From positions 62,001 through 126,000 of the forward strand of contig OX392532.1 of assembly GCA_947623455.1 (NCBI GenBank): DNA of 64,000 nucleotides. The letters run 5' to 3'. Made by a program: the position numbers and the translations under genes. Below, piece by piece: positions 38,176 through 50,900 of the stretch. Every line of letters begins with the position of its first letter. Position 1 is the stretch's first letter. Source of the DNA: Mimachlamys varia (lineage: Eukaryota > Mollusca > Bivalvia > Pectinida > Pectinidae). The notes below the pieces were generated by a model, which saw only the letters and a list, made by a program, of their open reading frames with translations, ran no database searches and was not told the DNA's origin.

Positions 38176-38907
38176 GATACTAGTATGGTATGTCCATTTC
38201 ACAAGGAGAACACTTACAACAAGCATGCTTGTTTCTGTATTAGAAACTTGGATAACCATTTAAAACAAGCACTTTCCCATTTTCTTAACAAATTATGATA
38301 TGCGACAACAAGTTGCCTAATATTTAACTGGATATATTTATTATACTCTATTGACAGATATTGATTATATAAATGGAACTTACAGTAATGTAAAGTTATC
38401 ATTGTTCCTCATCAAATATTACTGCTGTAAATAGACCATTACACATCGATACGTCCATTGCATGTTTTGGTATAGTCTTCGATTCAACATCATGTAGAAT
38501 TCAGGGATTCCAGGGTACTGTGTAAACTTTAATTAGCTATGTGTATAGGAGTGATATTGATGCTGGGACTACAGACGCCAGTACGTCTCATTGGCAACTG
38601 GTTTGTTCATCGTGATACATATCAACTACAAACTAATAAAGTTTACTTGGATAATGAGGTAAGTAATTCATTGTGTAAGAAAACTAAAATCCTATACATT
38701 AATGACATGTAAACAACATCGTAATAAAATGGTATCATATCATGCATTAAAACATTAAAAATATGTGTGTAAACATTCAGCGTCTATTCTGCTGTATATA
38801 ACAGGGCTTGTTACGTACAGTAGCTTTACATCATACAGTATCATATTAACGTCTTATACAGATGTCATTACTGCTTCAAACCCTTTTATATATTGTTGTC
38901 AAGCATG

Positions 38908-41900
38908 CTACGATTTGGATTGTTGAGCGTGTTTGTGGTCATCCTCTGGAAGTCGACAAACCATCGTGGGCACTTTTGAATGGTGAACGATGTAGTCACT
39001 GACGCTCCCCATGATTGTCCTGCGCACTTTCCCAAGTCCCCTACATCCGGTCACGATCATCTTTGCATCGCAATGTTCAGCAGCTTGTATTATACCCGCA
39101 CCCGGTTTTTCAGCGTGGATACTTTTGACAGTACCCTCAATCTGAATTTAAAAAAAAAAATAAAAAATTTAATTATTTTAAAGGCCCAATATACGTAACT
39201 TTCGGTAAAACACGAAAATCAAGTCTAATAAACGTATTATATTTATAGATTTAGTTCAGATTAACTGATATCAGCAATATTCAAGATGAATTCTTTCGCG
39301 GTTACCGGTACAGCAGCAGTTGAAATACGCTATTTGTAAACACGCGTCCATTTCGAACCATTTTCTACCTTTCCATCGTCGGAAACCCACGGTACACTTC
39401 TCTGTTTGCATCCCGTGGGCCAGAATCGGTATAAACCTTCGTTTCCCCGAATAGAAGTTTATTCGGAGATTTCAACCAATCAGAATGGTCGTTTCTAGTG
39501 ACACTCTGTTAGATGATTTGATCGTGACCACGACCTGCATAATTTCTGTAGGTATGACGCCGATGTCAATCGCAATATAGCAGGACCTTATATTTTAATC
39601 ACTATCGACACAATTATAACACAATCGACAGGTTTTGTTGACAGGCGGTGCTACAAATAAAACGGGATACCCCGGCTTGATGTCCCGGCTGTATGTAGTC
39701 ACGGATGAAACCATCGATATGATTGGCTACTATTTTAGTACGAAAATGAGAGTTTCTTTCCATTTTAGCCCACGAGATGCAAACGTCAGAGAAGTGTACC
39801 GTGGGTTTCCGACGATGCTACCTTCCGTTTGTGGTTGAAGTGGGCCCCACCTGAATTATTTTCAATTCTTTGGATGTTTTTGTCAAGAGTTTCTTGTTAG
39901 TTACCGCTCAGTTTTACTTCGTTTTAGGCTTATTTTATGCATGGTTATCAACTGTATATTTTTTAGAATTTTTCAGAATGACGAAACTTTCCCTGAAGTT
40001 ACGTATATTGGGCCTTTAATGTCGGTTTTTCGTATCCAATCGTTATCCAATCAATTACCCGCCCCGAATATTTTAAATTCCGAATTTGTTTTCACCGGTC
40101 CCACTTTTAAAATTAGTTCACACTCAATTCCTTCTGACGACTGATGCTTTCGTTTTCGCCATGGTTTTCCTCAATATTTAGCCTAAAAAGGCAACCTGCC
40201 ACACAGACACTTTTTTGGATGTTCTTTAACTGATACAGATGTTCTATAACTGATACAAAAACTTGAATTGAGCTCTTCCACGAATTTACCGAGGGAAAAA
40301 TGATAAATCGGCATTCGTTGGGTCTTGTCGACGGGTGAATCAAAGTCGATCTGACAGCTTTTGAAGACTATCATAATATAATGGTCGTAAATGTACATAT
40401 ATGGGCCCACATTGATGTTTAAATTAATGATACTGATATAAAGGATCACTGGTTATGATATACCGCTTTATCACTAGTTATGATATACCGCTTTATCACT
40501 GGTTATGATATACCGCTTTATCACTGGTTATGATATACCTCTTTATCACTGGTTATGACATACCTCTTTATCACTGGTTATGAAATACCGCTTAATCACT
40601 GGTTATGATATACCGCTTTATCACTGGTTATGATATACCGCTTTATCACTAGTTATGATATACCGCTTTATCACTGGTTATGATATACCCATTTATCACT
40701 GGTTATGATATACCGCTTTATCACTAGTTATGATAACCACCTTTATCACTGGTTATGATATACGCTTTATCACTGGTTATGATATACCGCTTTATCACTG
40801 GTTATGATATACCGCTTTATCACTAGTTATGACATACGCTTTATCACTGGTTATGATATACATCTTTATCACTGGTTATGATATACGCTTTATCACTAGT
40901 TATGATATACACCTTTATCACTGGTTATGATATACGCTTTATCACCAGTTATGATATACACCGTTATCACTGGTTATGATATACCGCTTTATCCCTGGTT
41001 ATGATATACCGCTTTATCACTGGTTATGATATACCGCTTTATCACTAGTTATGATATACCGCTTTATCACTGGTTATGATATACCGCTTTATCACTGGTT
41101 ATAATATACCGCTTTATCACTGGTTTTGATATACCGCTTTATCACTGGTTATGATATACCGCTTTATCACTGGTTATGATATACCGCTTTATCATTAGTT
41201 ATGATATACCGCTTGATCACTGGTTATGATATACCGCTTTATCGCTAGTTATGATATACCGCTTTATCACTGGTTATGATATACTGCTTTATCACTGGTT
41301 ATGATATACCGCTTTATCACTGGTTATGATATACCGCTTTATCCCTGGTTATGATATACCGCTTTATCACTGGTTATGATATACCGCTGTATCACTAGTT
41401 ATGATATACCCCTTTATCACTGGTTATGATATACCGCTTTATCAGTAGTTATGATAACCACCTTTATCACTGGTTATGATATACGCTTTATCACTGGTTA
41501 TGACATACCTCTTTATCACTGGTTATGAAATACCGCTTAATCACTGGTTATGATATACCGCTTTATCACTGGTTATGATATACCGCTTTATCACTAGTTA
41601 TGATATACCGCTTTGTCACTGGTTATGATATACCGCTTTATCACTGGTTATGATATACCGCTGTATCACTGGTTATGACATACCTCTTTATCACTGGTTA
41701 TGAAATACCGCTTAATCACTGGTTATGATATACCGCTTTATCACTGGTTATGATATACCGCTTTATCACTGGTTATGATATACCGCTTTATCACTAGTTA
41801 TGACATACGCTTTATCACTAGTTATGATATACCGCTTTATCACTAGTTATGATATACCGCTTTATTACAACCTAGTTCGATGGTCGTCCCAAAGCGTCTC

Positions 41901-44900
41901 GCAAATTTAAGAACACGTACTTTTCTTCATTACACAGAAAATAAACTTTTTCTATATATTTGTTAAAATAGAAGCCAACATATTTATCGCATTGAAATAT
42001 ATATGAATATGTCCTAGCATTACCCACCACTGCTTCCCTCAGCATAACATACCACTGCTTCCCTTGGCATAACATATCCCTGCTTCCCTCAGCATAACCT
42101 ACCTCTGCTTCCCTCAGCATAACCTTCCACTGCTTCCCTCAGCATTACCTTCCACTGCTTCCCTCAGCATTACCTTCCACTGCTTCCCTTGGCATTACCT
42201 ACCCCTGCTTCCCTCAGCATTACCTACCCTTGCTTCCCTTAGCATTAACTACCCTTGCTTCCTTCAGCATTACCTACCTCTGTTTCCCTCAGCATAACGT
42301 ACCCCTGTTTCCCTCAGCATAACCTTCCACTGCTTCCCTCAGCATAACCTTCCACTGCTTCCTTTGGCATTACCTACCCCTGCTTCCCTCAGCATTACCT
42401 TCCCCTGCTTCCCTCAGCATAACGTACCCCTGCTTCTCTCAGCATAACCTTCCACTCCTTTCCTCAGCATAACCTTCCACTGCTTCCCTTGGCATTACCT
42501 ATCCCTTCATCCCTCAGCATAACGTACCCCTGCTTCCCTCAGCATAACGTACTTCTGCTTCCCTCAGCATAACGTACCCCTGCTTCCCTCAGCATAACGT
42601 ACCCCTGTTTCCCTAATCATTACCTACCACTGTTTCCCTCAGCATTACACACCCCTCTCAGCACTACCTACTCCTTCTTCCCTAAGCATTACCTACCCCT
42701 GTTTCCCTCAGCATTACCTACCCCTGTTTCCCTCAGCATTACCTACCCCTCCTTCCCTCAGCATTACCTACCCTTGCTTCCCTCAGCATAACTTTCCACT
42801 GCTTCTCTCAGCATTACCTACCACTGTTTCCCTAAGCATTACCTACCCCTGTTTCCCTCAGCATTACCTACCCCTGCTTCCCTCAGCATTTCCTACCCCT
42901 GTTTCCCTCAGCATTACCTACCCCTGTTTCCCTCAGCATTACCTACCCCTGTTTCCCTCAGCATTACCTATCCCTGTTTCCCTCAGCATTACCTACCCAT
43001 GCTTCCTTCAGCATAATGTACCCCTGCTTCCCTCAGCATTACCTTCCCCTGCCTCCCTCAGCATAACATTACCCTGCTTCCTTCAGTATTACCTACCCTT
43101 GCTTCCTTCAGCATAATGTACCCCTACTTCCCTCAGCATTACCTTCCCCTGCCTCCCTCAGCATAACCTTCCCCTGCCTCCTTCAGCATAACCTACCCCT
43201 TCTTCCCTCAGCATTACCTACCCCTGTTTTCCTCAGCATTACCTACCCCTGCCTCCCTCAGCATAATGTACCCTTGCCTCCTTCAGCATAACCTACCCCT
43301 ACTTCCCTCAGCATTACCTACCCCTGTTTCCCTCAGCATAACCTATCCCTGCTTCCCTCAGCATAACGTATCCCTGCTTCCCTCAGCGTAACATTACCTG
43401 CTTCCCTCAGCATAACGTACCCCTGTTTCCCTAAGCATTACCTACCACTGTTTCCCTAAGCATTACCTACCCCTGCTTCCCTCAGGATTACCTTCCCCTG
43501 CTTCCCTCAGCATTACCTACCCTTGCTTCCCTCAGCGTAACCTCCCGCTGCTTCCCTCAGCATTACCTACCACTGTTTCCCTAAGCATAACCTACCACTG
43601 TTTCCCTCAGCATTACCTTCCCCTGCTTCCCTCAGCATTACCTTCCCCTGCTTCCCTCAGCATTACCTACCCTTGCTTCCCTCAGCATTACCTACCCTTG
43701 CCTCCCTCAGCGTAACCTTCCCCTGCTTCCCTCAGCATTACCTACCACTGTTTCCCTAAGCATTACCTACCCCTGTTTCCCTCAGCGTAACCTACCCCTG
43801 CTTCCCTCAGTGTAACCTTCCCCTGTTTCCCTCAGCATTACTACCACTGTTTCCCTAAGCATTACCTACCACTGTTTCCCTAAGCATTACCTACCACTGT
43901 TTCCCAAAGCATTACCTACCACTGTTTCCCTAAGCATTACCTTCCCCTGTTTCCCTCAGCATTACCTAACCCTATTTCCCTCAGCATTACCTATCACTGT
44001 TTCCCTAAGCATCACCTACCCCTGTTTCCCTCAGCATTACCTACCCTTGCTTCCCTCAGCGTAACCTACCCATGCTTCCCTCAGTGTAACCTTCCCCTGT
44101 TTCCCTCAGCATTACCTACCACTGTTTCCCTAAGCATTACCTACCACTGTTTCCCTCAGCATTACCTACCCCTGTTTCCCTCAGCATTACCTACCACTGT
44201 TTCCCTCAGCATTACCTATCACTGTTTCCCTAAGCATTACCTACCCCTGTTTCCCTCAGCATTACCTACCCCTGTGTCCCTCAGCGTAACCTACCCATGC
44301 TTCCCTCAGTGTAACCTTCCCCTGTTTCCCTCAGCATTACCTACCACTGTTTCCCTAAGCATTACCTACCACTGTTTCCCTAAGCATTACCTACCACTGT
44401 TTCCCTAAGCATTACCTACCACTGTTTCCCTCAGCATTACCTTCCCCTGTTTCCCTCAGTATTACCCACCCCTGCTTCCTTCAGCATAACCTTCCACTGC
44501 TTCCCTCAGCATAACGTATCCCTGCTTCCCTCAGCATAACATTACCCTGCTTCCCTCAGCATAACCTTACACTGCTTCCCTTGGCATAACCTTCCACTGC
44601 TTCCCTCAGCATAACCTTCCACTGCTTCCCTTAGCATAGCGTACCCCTGCTTCCCTCAGCATAACCTTCCACTGCTTCCCTCAGCATAACGTATCCCTGC
44701 TTCCCTCAGCATAACCTTCCCCTGCTTCCCTCATCATAGCGTACCCCTGCTTCCCTCAGCATAACCTTCCACTGCTTCCCTCAGCATTACTTTCCCCTGC
44801 TTCACTCAGCATAACGTACCCCTGCTTCCCTCAGCATAACCTTCCACTGTTTCCCTCAGCATTACCTTCCCCTGTTTCCCTCAGTATTACCCACCCCTGC

Positions 44901-47900
44901 TTCCCTCAGCATAACCTTCCCCTGCTTCCCTCATCATAACGTACCCCTGCTTCCCTCAGCATAACCTTCCACTGCTTCCCTCATTATAACGTACCCCTGC
45001 TTCCCTCAGCATAACCTTCCACTGCTTCCCTCAGCATTACCTTCCCCTGCTCACTCAGCAGAACGTACCCCTGCTTCCCTCAGCATAACCTTCCACTGTT
45101 TCCCTCAGCATTACCTTCCCCTGTTTCCCTCAGTATTACCCACCCCTGCTTCCTTCAGCATAACCTTCCACTGCTTCCCTCAGCATAACGTATCTCTGCT
45201 TCCCTCAGCATAACATTACCCTGCTTCCCTCAGCATAACCTTACACTGCTTCCCTTGGCATAACCTTCCACTGCTTCCCTCAGCATAACCTTCCACTGCT
45301 TCCTTCAGCATAGCGTACCCCTGCTTCCCTCAGCATAACCTTCCACTGCTTCCTTCAGCATAGCGTACCCCTGCTTCCCTCAGCATTACCTTCCCCTGCT
45401 CACTCAGCAGAACGTACCCCTGCTTCCCTCAGCATAACCTTCCACTGTTTCCCTCAGCATTACCTTCCCCTGTTTCCCTCAGTATTACCCACCCCTGCTT
45501 CCTTCAGCATAACCTTCCACTGCTTCCCTCAGCATAACGTATCTCTGCTTCCCTCAGCATAACATTACCCTGCTTCCCTCAGCATAACCTTACACTGCTT
45601 CCCTTGGCATAACCTTCCACTGCTTCCCTCAGCATAACCTTCCACTGCTTCCCTCAGCATAGCGTACCCCTGCTTCCCTCAGCATAACCTTCCACTGCTT
45701 CCTTCAGCATAGCGTACCCCTGCTTCCCTCAGCATTACCTTCCCCTGCTTCCCTCATCATAACGTACCCCTGCTTCCCTCAACATAACCTTCCACTGCTT
45801 CCCTCAGCATTACCTTCCCCTGCTTCACTCAGCATAACGTACCACTGCTTCCCTTGGCATTACCTATGCCTGTTTCCCTCAGCATTACCTACCCCTTCTT
45901 CCCTTAGCATTACATACCCCTGCTTCCTTCAGCATTTGACCAAAAACTTCCAGCTTTTCACGTATCCTTTCCTTTTCTTCCTCTATCAGCTTTTTAAGAA
46001 GAAGTGTATCGTATCCATGCGGGGATGCTGCACATAAAGAATAAATAAGTACCACTTAAAATACCCAATTAACCATTAACCATTCACATTCAAAAGAAAT
46101 GAATTAATGGATACCATAATGGCTGTATGACATAACAACTTCCGCCATGTGTTTACAATGTACACACAATATGACACAATATTCACAATAAATAGTCTGG
46201 CAAGGTTGAACATGGCCAGTTTCGATAAGTCTATTAAATATTATCACGTCTGTTTTACTAACTAGCTTAGTTCACTCACCACCAGGTCCATCATACTATC
46301 AACTAATGTGACACTCCGAGAACACTGTAAAATATATTAAACTAGGAACAAATATGACCAAAGGAAAGACTTGCTTGATGACTATTGTAAACATATATGA
46401 GAATACGACCTGGTGTTCCGGAAGAATAAGCATCTTCTGCTTCATTGACGACACCCACCGTGTAAATCTTGGCTATATCCATTATCGAAGAAGTGATAAC
46501 CGAGTCATCATTCTCAATCACAACAACTACGCCTACTAATGAGTATACTTAATAACTAGAAACGTTCACCTTCATATCATACAAAGAAACAACATGTTTC
46601 TCAGTGAGATCAATTAAGATATGACGACCATAAAACTTGCTTATAATCCTCATCTATCTGTATCTCTGGTGTTGAAAGTTTGTTTGTCAGCAGCCGATAT
46701 TTATCACGAAAACTTAAGCGTAAGTCCTAGAATAACGAATCAACTGCGACATGTAAACAGGTTGCAGAAGCTACTATCAAGAATGGGAAAGTTGACGTTC
46801 GGAAAACTGAAATCGTCACGTTTATTCTATAGGTGACGTAACACACACTTATGCTGCACCTTTTAAATTTAATAATAGATACAGTATGAAGAAAAAAGGA
46901 ATCAAACTACACCATACAGATGTTTCGTTGTCCTATGACTCTTCAGTGATGCTAGGGGCCAAAAGGTGGGAATTCAAAACTTATAAACTAATGTAGAAGC
47001 AGAAGGGTCAGGTGCGTAAAAGCCCTTTAATTTATGAATTTAGAAGTAAAATTAGACTATTTCTGTATAATTTCAAATTGTGTACTACGAAAATGTGCAT
47101 ATTATGTACCGTGCCACTACTCAAATATGATTAACTGTGGCGATGGAGGCTCCAGCAAACCTCGGGGACTAAAAAATCCACCAGCAGAGTCTGCCAACCC
47201 CTATCATTTTAATAATAGATACAGTATGCCAAACAAATGAATTAAACTGCATAATAAAGATATTTCGTCCTCCTTGGACTTTTCGGTGATGCTAGGGGCA
47301 AAAGGTTGGAATCAAAAACGTCTAAACTAATGTATAGCTTAATAGTAAGCTGTCCATGTTGGTCATAGTTTTAAGTAAAGATCGAGGCAAGCACCTGGTT
47401 TACAAGAATCTGCCGTGTCCTTTATAACAAGATCAGAAGGGTATATATACGATCGATCTGGTTAGGAAATATCTGATTATTTGCAGACAACACATCGGCG
47501 ATATATCAAAAAGTGAAATTAACAGACTTGGTAAGAGTTTTGTTTCCTGTCCTGGTTAGATCTTCCGCAAAATCAGCCTCGTATGAAAAAATAACAAGCT
47601 AGTTAACAGTGGGCCTCTCGGGCCTTGGGACACAGAGATTCGAGATGCAAGTTGATGAAGACTATGAGCAAGTTTTATTGTCGCCGTCTTGATTTCATTG
47701 AGAAAATGCTATAACCTTGTATAAATTATATGAAAAGATGGTTGTTTTGAATATGCCCTTAAGTATGCCAGCTTGTTGTGATTGGGAATAAATGCACAGT
47801 TCTCACAATATATCCAATTCTGGATGCAGACAAACAATTGTAATGCCTTTGTTTACTCCTCAAAGGAGACGTTTTCGTAGCCATGGGCATCGGTATTACA

Positions 47901-50900
47901 ACAGTCCCACAGACTGCAGTGGAATGAAGACATTTTTGTAACTTTAAATGGACCCTTTGTTGTTCATTGTGTTCGTACCACACTATATTCATTGTCTCGA
48001 TCTGCATTAAGAACCCTGCAAACCACTCTACTTGATAATCAAGGTAACCCTAAGATGAAATACTTTCCAACAATACATAAGTATTACAATCATTCAAAAT
48101 ATCCGTTAATGATAGAGACACTGACTTAATTCGGCTATATTGGATACCTAAGCTACACAAGGACCCTCATAAGCAACGTTTAATCGCTGGCTCGTCTCAT
48201 TGCTCTACCAAGCCATTATCAAAACGTCTTACTACCATTCTTAGTGCAGTTAAATCAGGGCTTCAGACTTATTGTGACATTATATACTTCAGAAGTGGCA
48301 TTAATGAGATGTGGATTTTGAAAAACTCAAAAGATCTTCTTATCGGTCTTGAGCATCCCCTTCTCACAAATGTTTCGTCCATCAACACATTTGATATTCC
48401 ACCTGTTCACTACAATAACACATACCAAACTGAAAGAACTTCTTTGGTCTCTCATTGTGAGAGCTTTCCTTTCCAAGAAAGGTTAACGACGATACAAATA
48501 CATTGTTGTGAGTTATCTCGGACCATACTTTGTGAAAAACACAACAAAAGTTAGGTTGAACTATACTGTGGACGACATAATTCGAATGATTTAATTCCCG
48601 ATTTACAATATCATTGTTAAAAACGGAGGAAAGATTTTCCAACAGACAGCTGGCATTCCAATGGGCACTTACTGCGCCCCACTTTTGGCTGACTTGTTTT
48701 TGTTTTAATACGAGGCTGAATTTGTCAAAGGGCGTATCAGGACGGGTTACAAAAACCTTGCCAAATCTTTCAAATTCACTTTCAGGTATATCGACGATGT
48801 GTTGCCTATAAACAACATGACGTTTGCTTACCTAGTCGATCGTATATACCTTACTGAACTTGATATTTAAGACACACCACCCTCATCAGTTTCTTACCTA
48901 AATCTGACGAACAAACGTACGGCACAGGGATTCAAGAGATGCATGTTGATGAAAACTGTAGGCACGTTTTATGTTCGCCATCCTGATCTCAACGAGAAAT
49001 GTTCTGTATCTTTGTGTGATATGAAGATGGACGTTTTGTAGGTTGCTTATTAGCGTGCTTACTTGTTGTGATTGACAATTATGACTCGAATCTCATTTTG
49101 AAGATTGCTGCTTACTTTGATGTGACCAAGATTCACATGGTGGGTGTCGTCGATGAAGCAGAAGACGCTTACTCTTCCGGAACAGCTGGTCTTATTCTCT
49201 TGTGCTTTTACGAGAGTCTCCATGTAAATATTTCCTTTGTTCTTATTTTGTGTTGTATGAGGTAAGGTACAAGATGCACAAAATCAAATGCTTCGATAAA
49301 CGACACATGTTATAAGGAGGAGGTGCTCAGGATTCATCAGATGATATTTCGCAACTAGTTAATTACACTTCTGGAGTGTCATACAGTGTCATAATAGGAA
49401 CGGAGCCCTGAGTAAGCGGTACGAAAATGGTAGTAAGAAGTCTTTATAAAGACTGTTGAGTAATTAACAAAATCAGCGATAAAACCTAGCGTATAGGGAT
49501 CCTTGTGTAGGTTTGGTATCCAATATAAACGAGGTAGGCTTCGAAACCTTAGCAACACATCTTTCATATAAACTAGGTCTAGTTAATTTACAATCACGTT
49601 CGTCTTACTAAATTGGTGAGAACATTCGCCACAACGTCCATCATATGTACTTGGTTAATAAACTTCGCATCATGTCTGCCATAAACTAGGTTATTAGTTA
49701 ACCACGCTTTTCATAGACAACTATTCCGCGTTTTGGACAGCACTCTCCAGCTACTAAATGTAGCACTATAAAGTAAGCTTACCATTAGGTTTGTGCCATT
49801 CCGCGTTGTGGGCAGCACTCTCCAGCTACTAAACGTAGCACTAGATAAAGTAAGCTAACCATTAGGTCTGTACCATTCCGCGTTGTGGACAGCACTCTCC
49901 AGCTACTAAACGTAGCACTAGATAAAGTAAGCTAACCATTGAGTCTGTACTATTCCGCGTTGTGGACAGCACTCTTCGGCTACTAAATGTAGCACTAGAT
50001 AAAGTAAGCTTATCATTAGGTCTGTACCATTCGGCGTTGTGGACAGCACTCTCCAGATACTAAACGTATCACTGTATTAAGCAAGCTTACCATTGGGTCT
50101 GTACCATTCGGCGTTGTGGACAGCACTCTCCAGCTACTAAACGTATCACTGGATAAAGTAAGCTTACCATTGGGTCTGTACCATTCCGCGTTGTGAACAG
50201 CACTCTCCAGACTCATCACATGTACAATCACGATATGAAATCCTGGACGATGGACGTTTTTCACGTACCCTGCAACACCAATATATAAAGTAAATGCGAA
50301 AACACGCCGAATCGGAATCGAATGCTACCATATAAATAAATTGATGCACGATCATTATATAGAAAAGTTAACACAACTGAAACCATTACTATTTCGAACG
50401 TAACATGATCAATACAAATATTCGCATTAACATTCTTACTCAATCTGATTAAAATACAGATCCTCACTATTACTATCGTGTGTAGGATCTGACAGCGACC
50501 AGTAAAAGGTCATGTGCAGATAACCTTTATTATTTCCATATCTAGGAAATGAACAGCCAATCAAAATGCACCTTGCAAACGGTGTTTGGTAGACGAACAA
50601 AAATGGCGGCGGATTGAAGCGAAGAAGAGAAAATCATTCAGAGCGTTATATAACAATTTGATTAGTATATTTTTTGATAATTTTTTTATCTTCAGTTTTC
50701 GGACAAACGAAAAAATACAAATCAAACAGATAATGTCTAAAAAGAACGCATGCCTTGGCATCGAGACTACTTTACTCCGGTTTAACGACAAGTGTAGAAA
50801 CAAATCGAAATTAGCGTTTCACTTTCAGTATCTGGTAAGCTGCGATTTGATTGGTGAATACAAAGGTCAACTGCACATGACCTTCTACTGGTCGCTGTCA

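Noticed and set aside
49727..50167. Additional USP genes or complete tandem exons
   Set aside because: Each copy holds only the last 43 bases of exon 2 and the start of the intron, so they cannot encode the strand-helix part alone. They are counted as a repeat.
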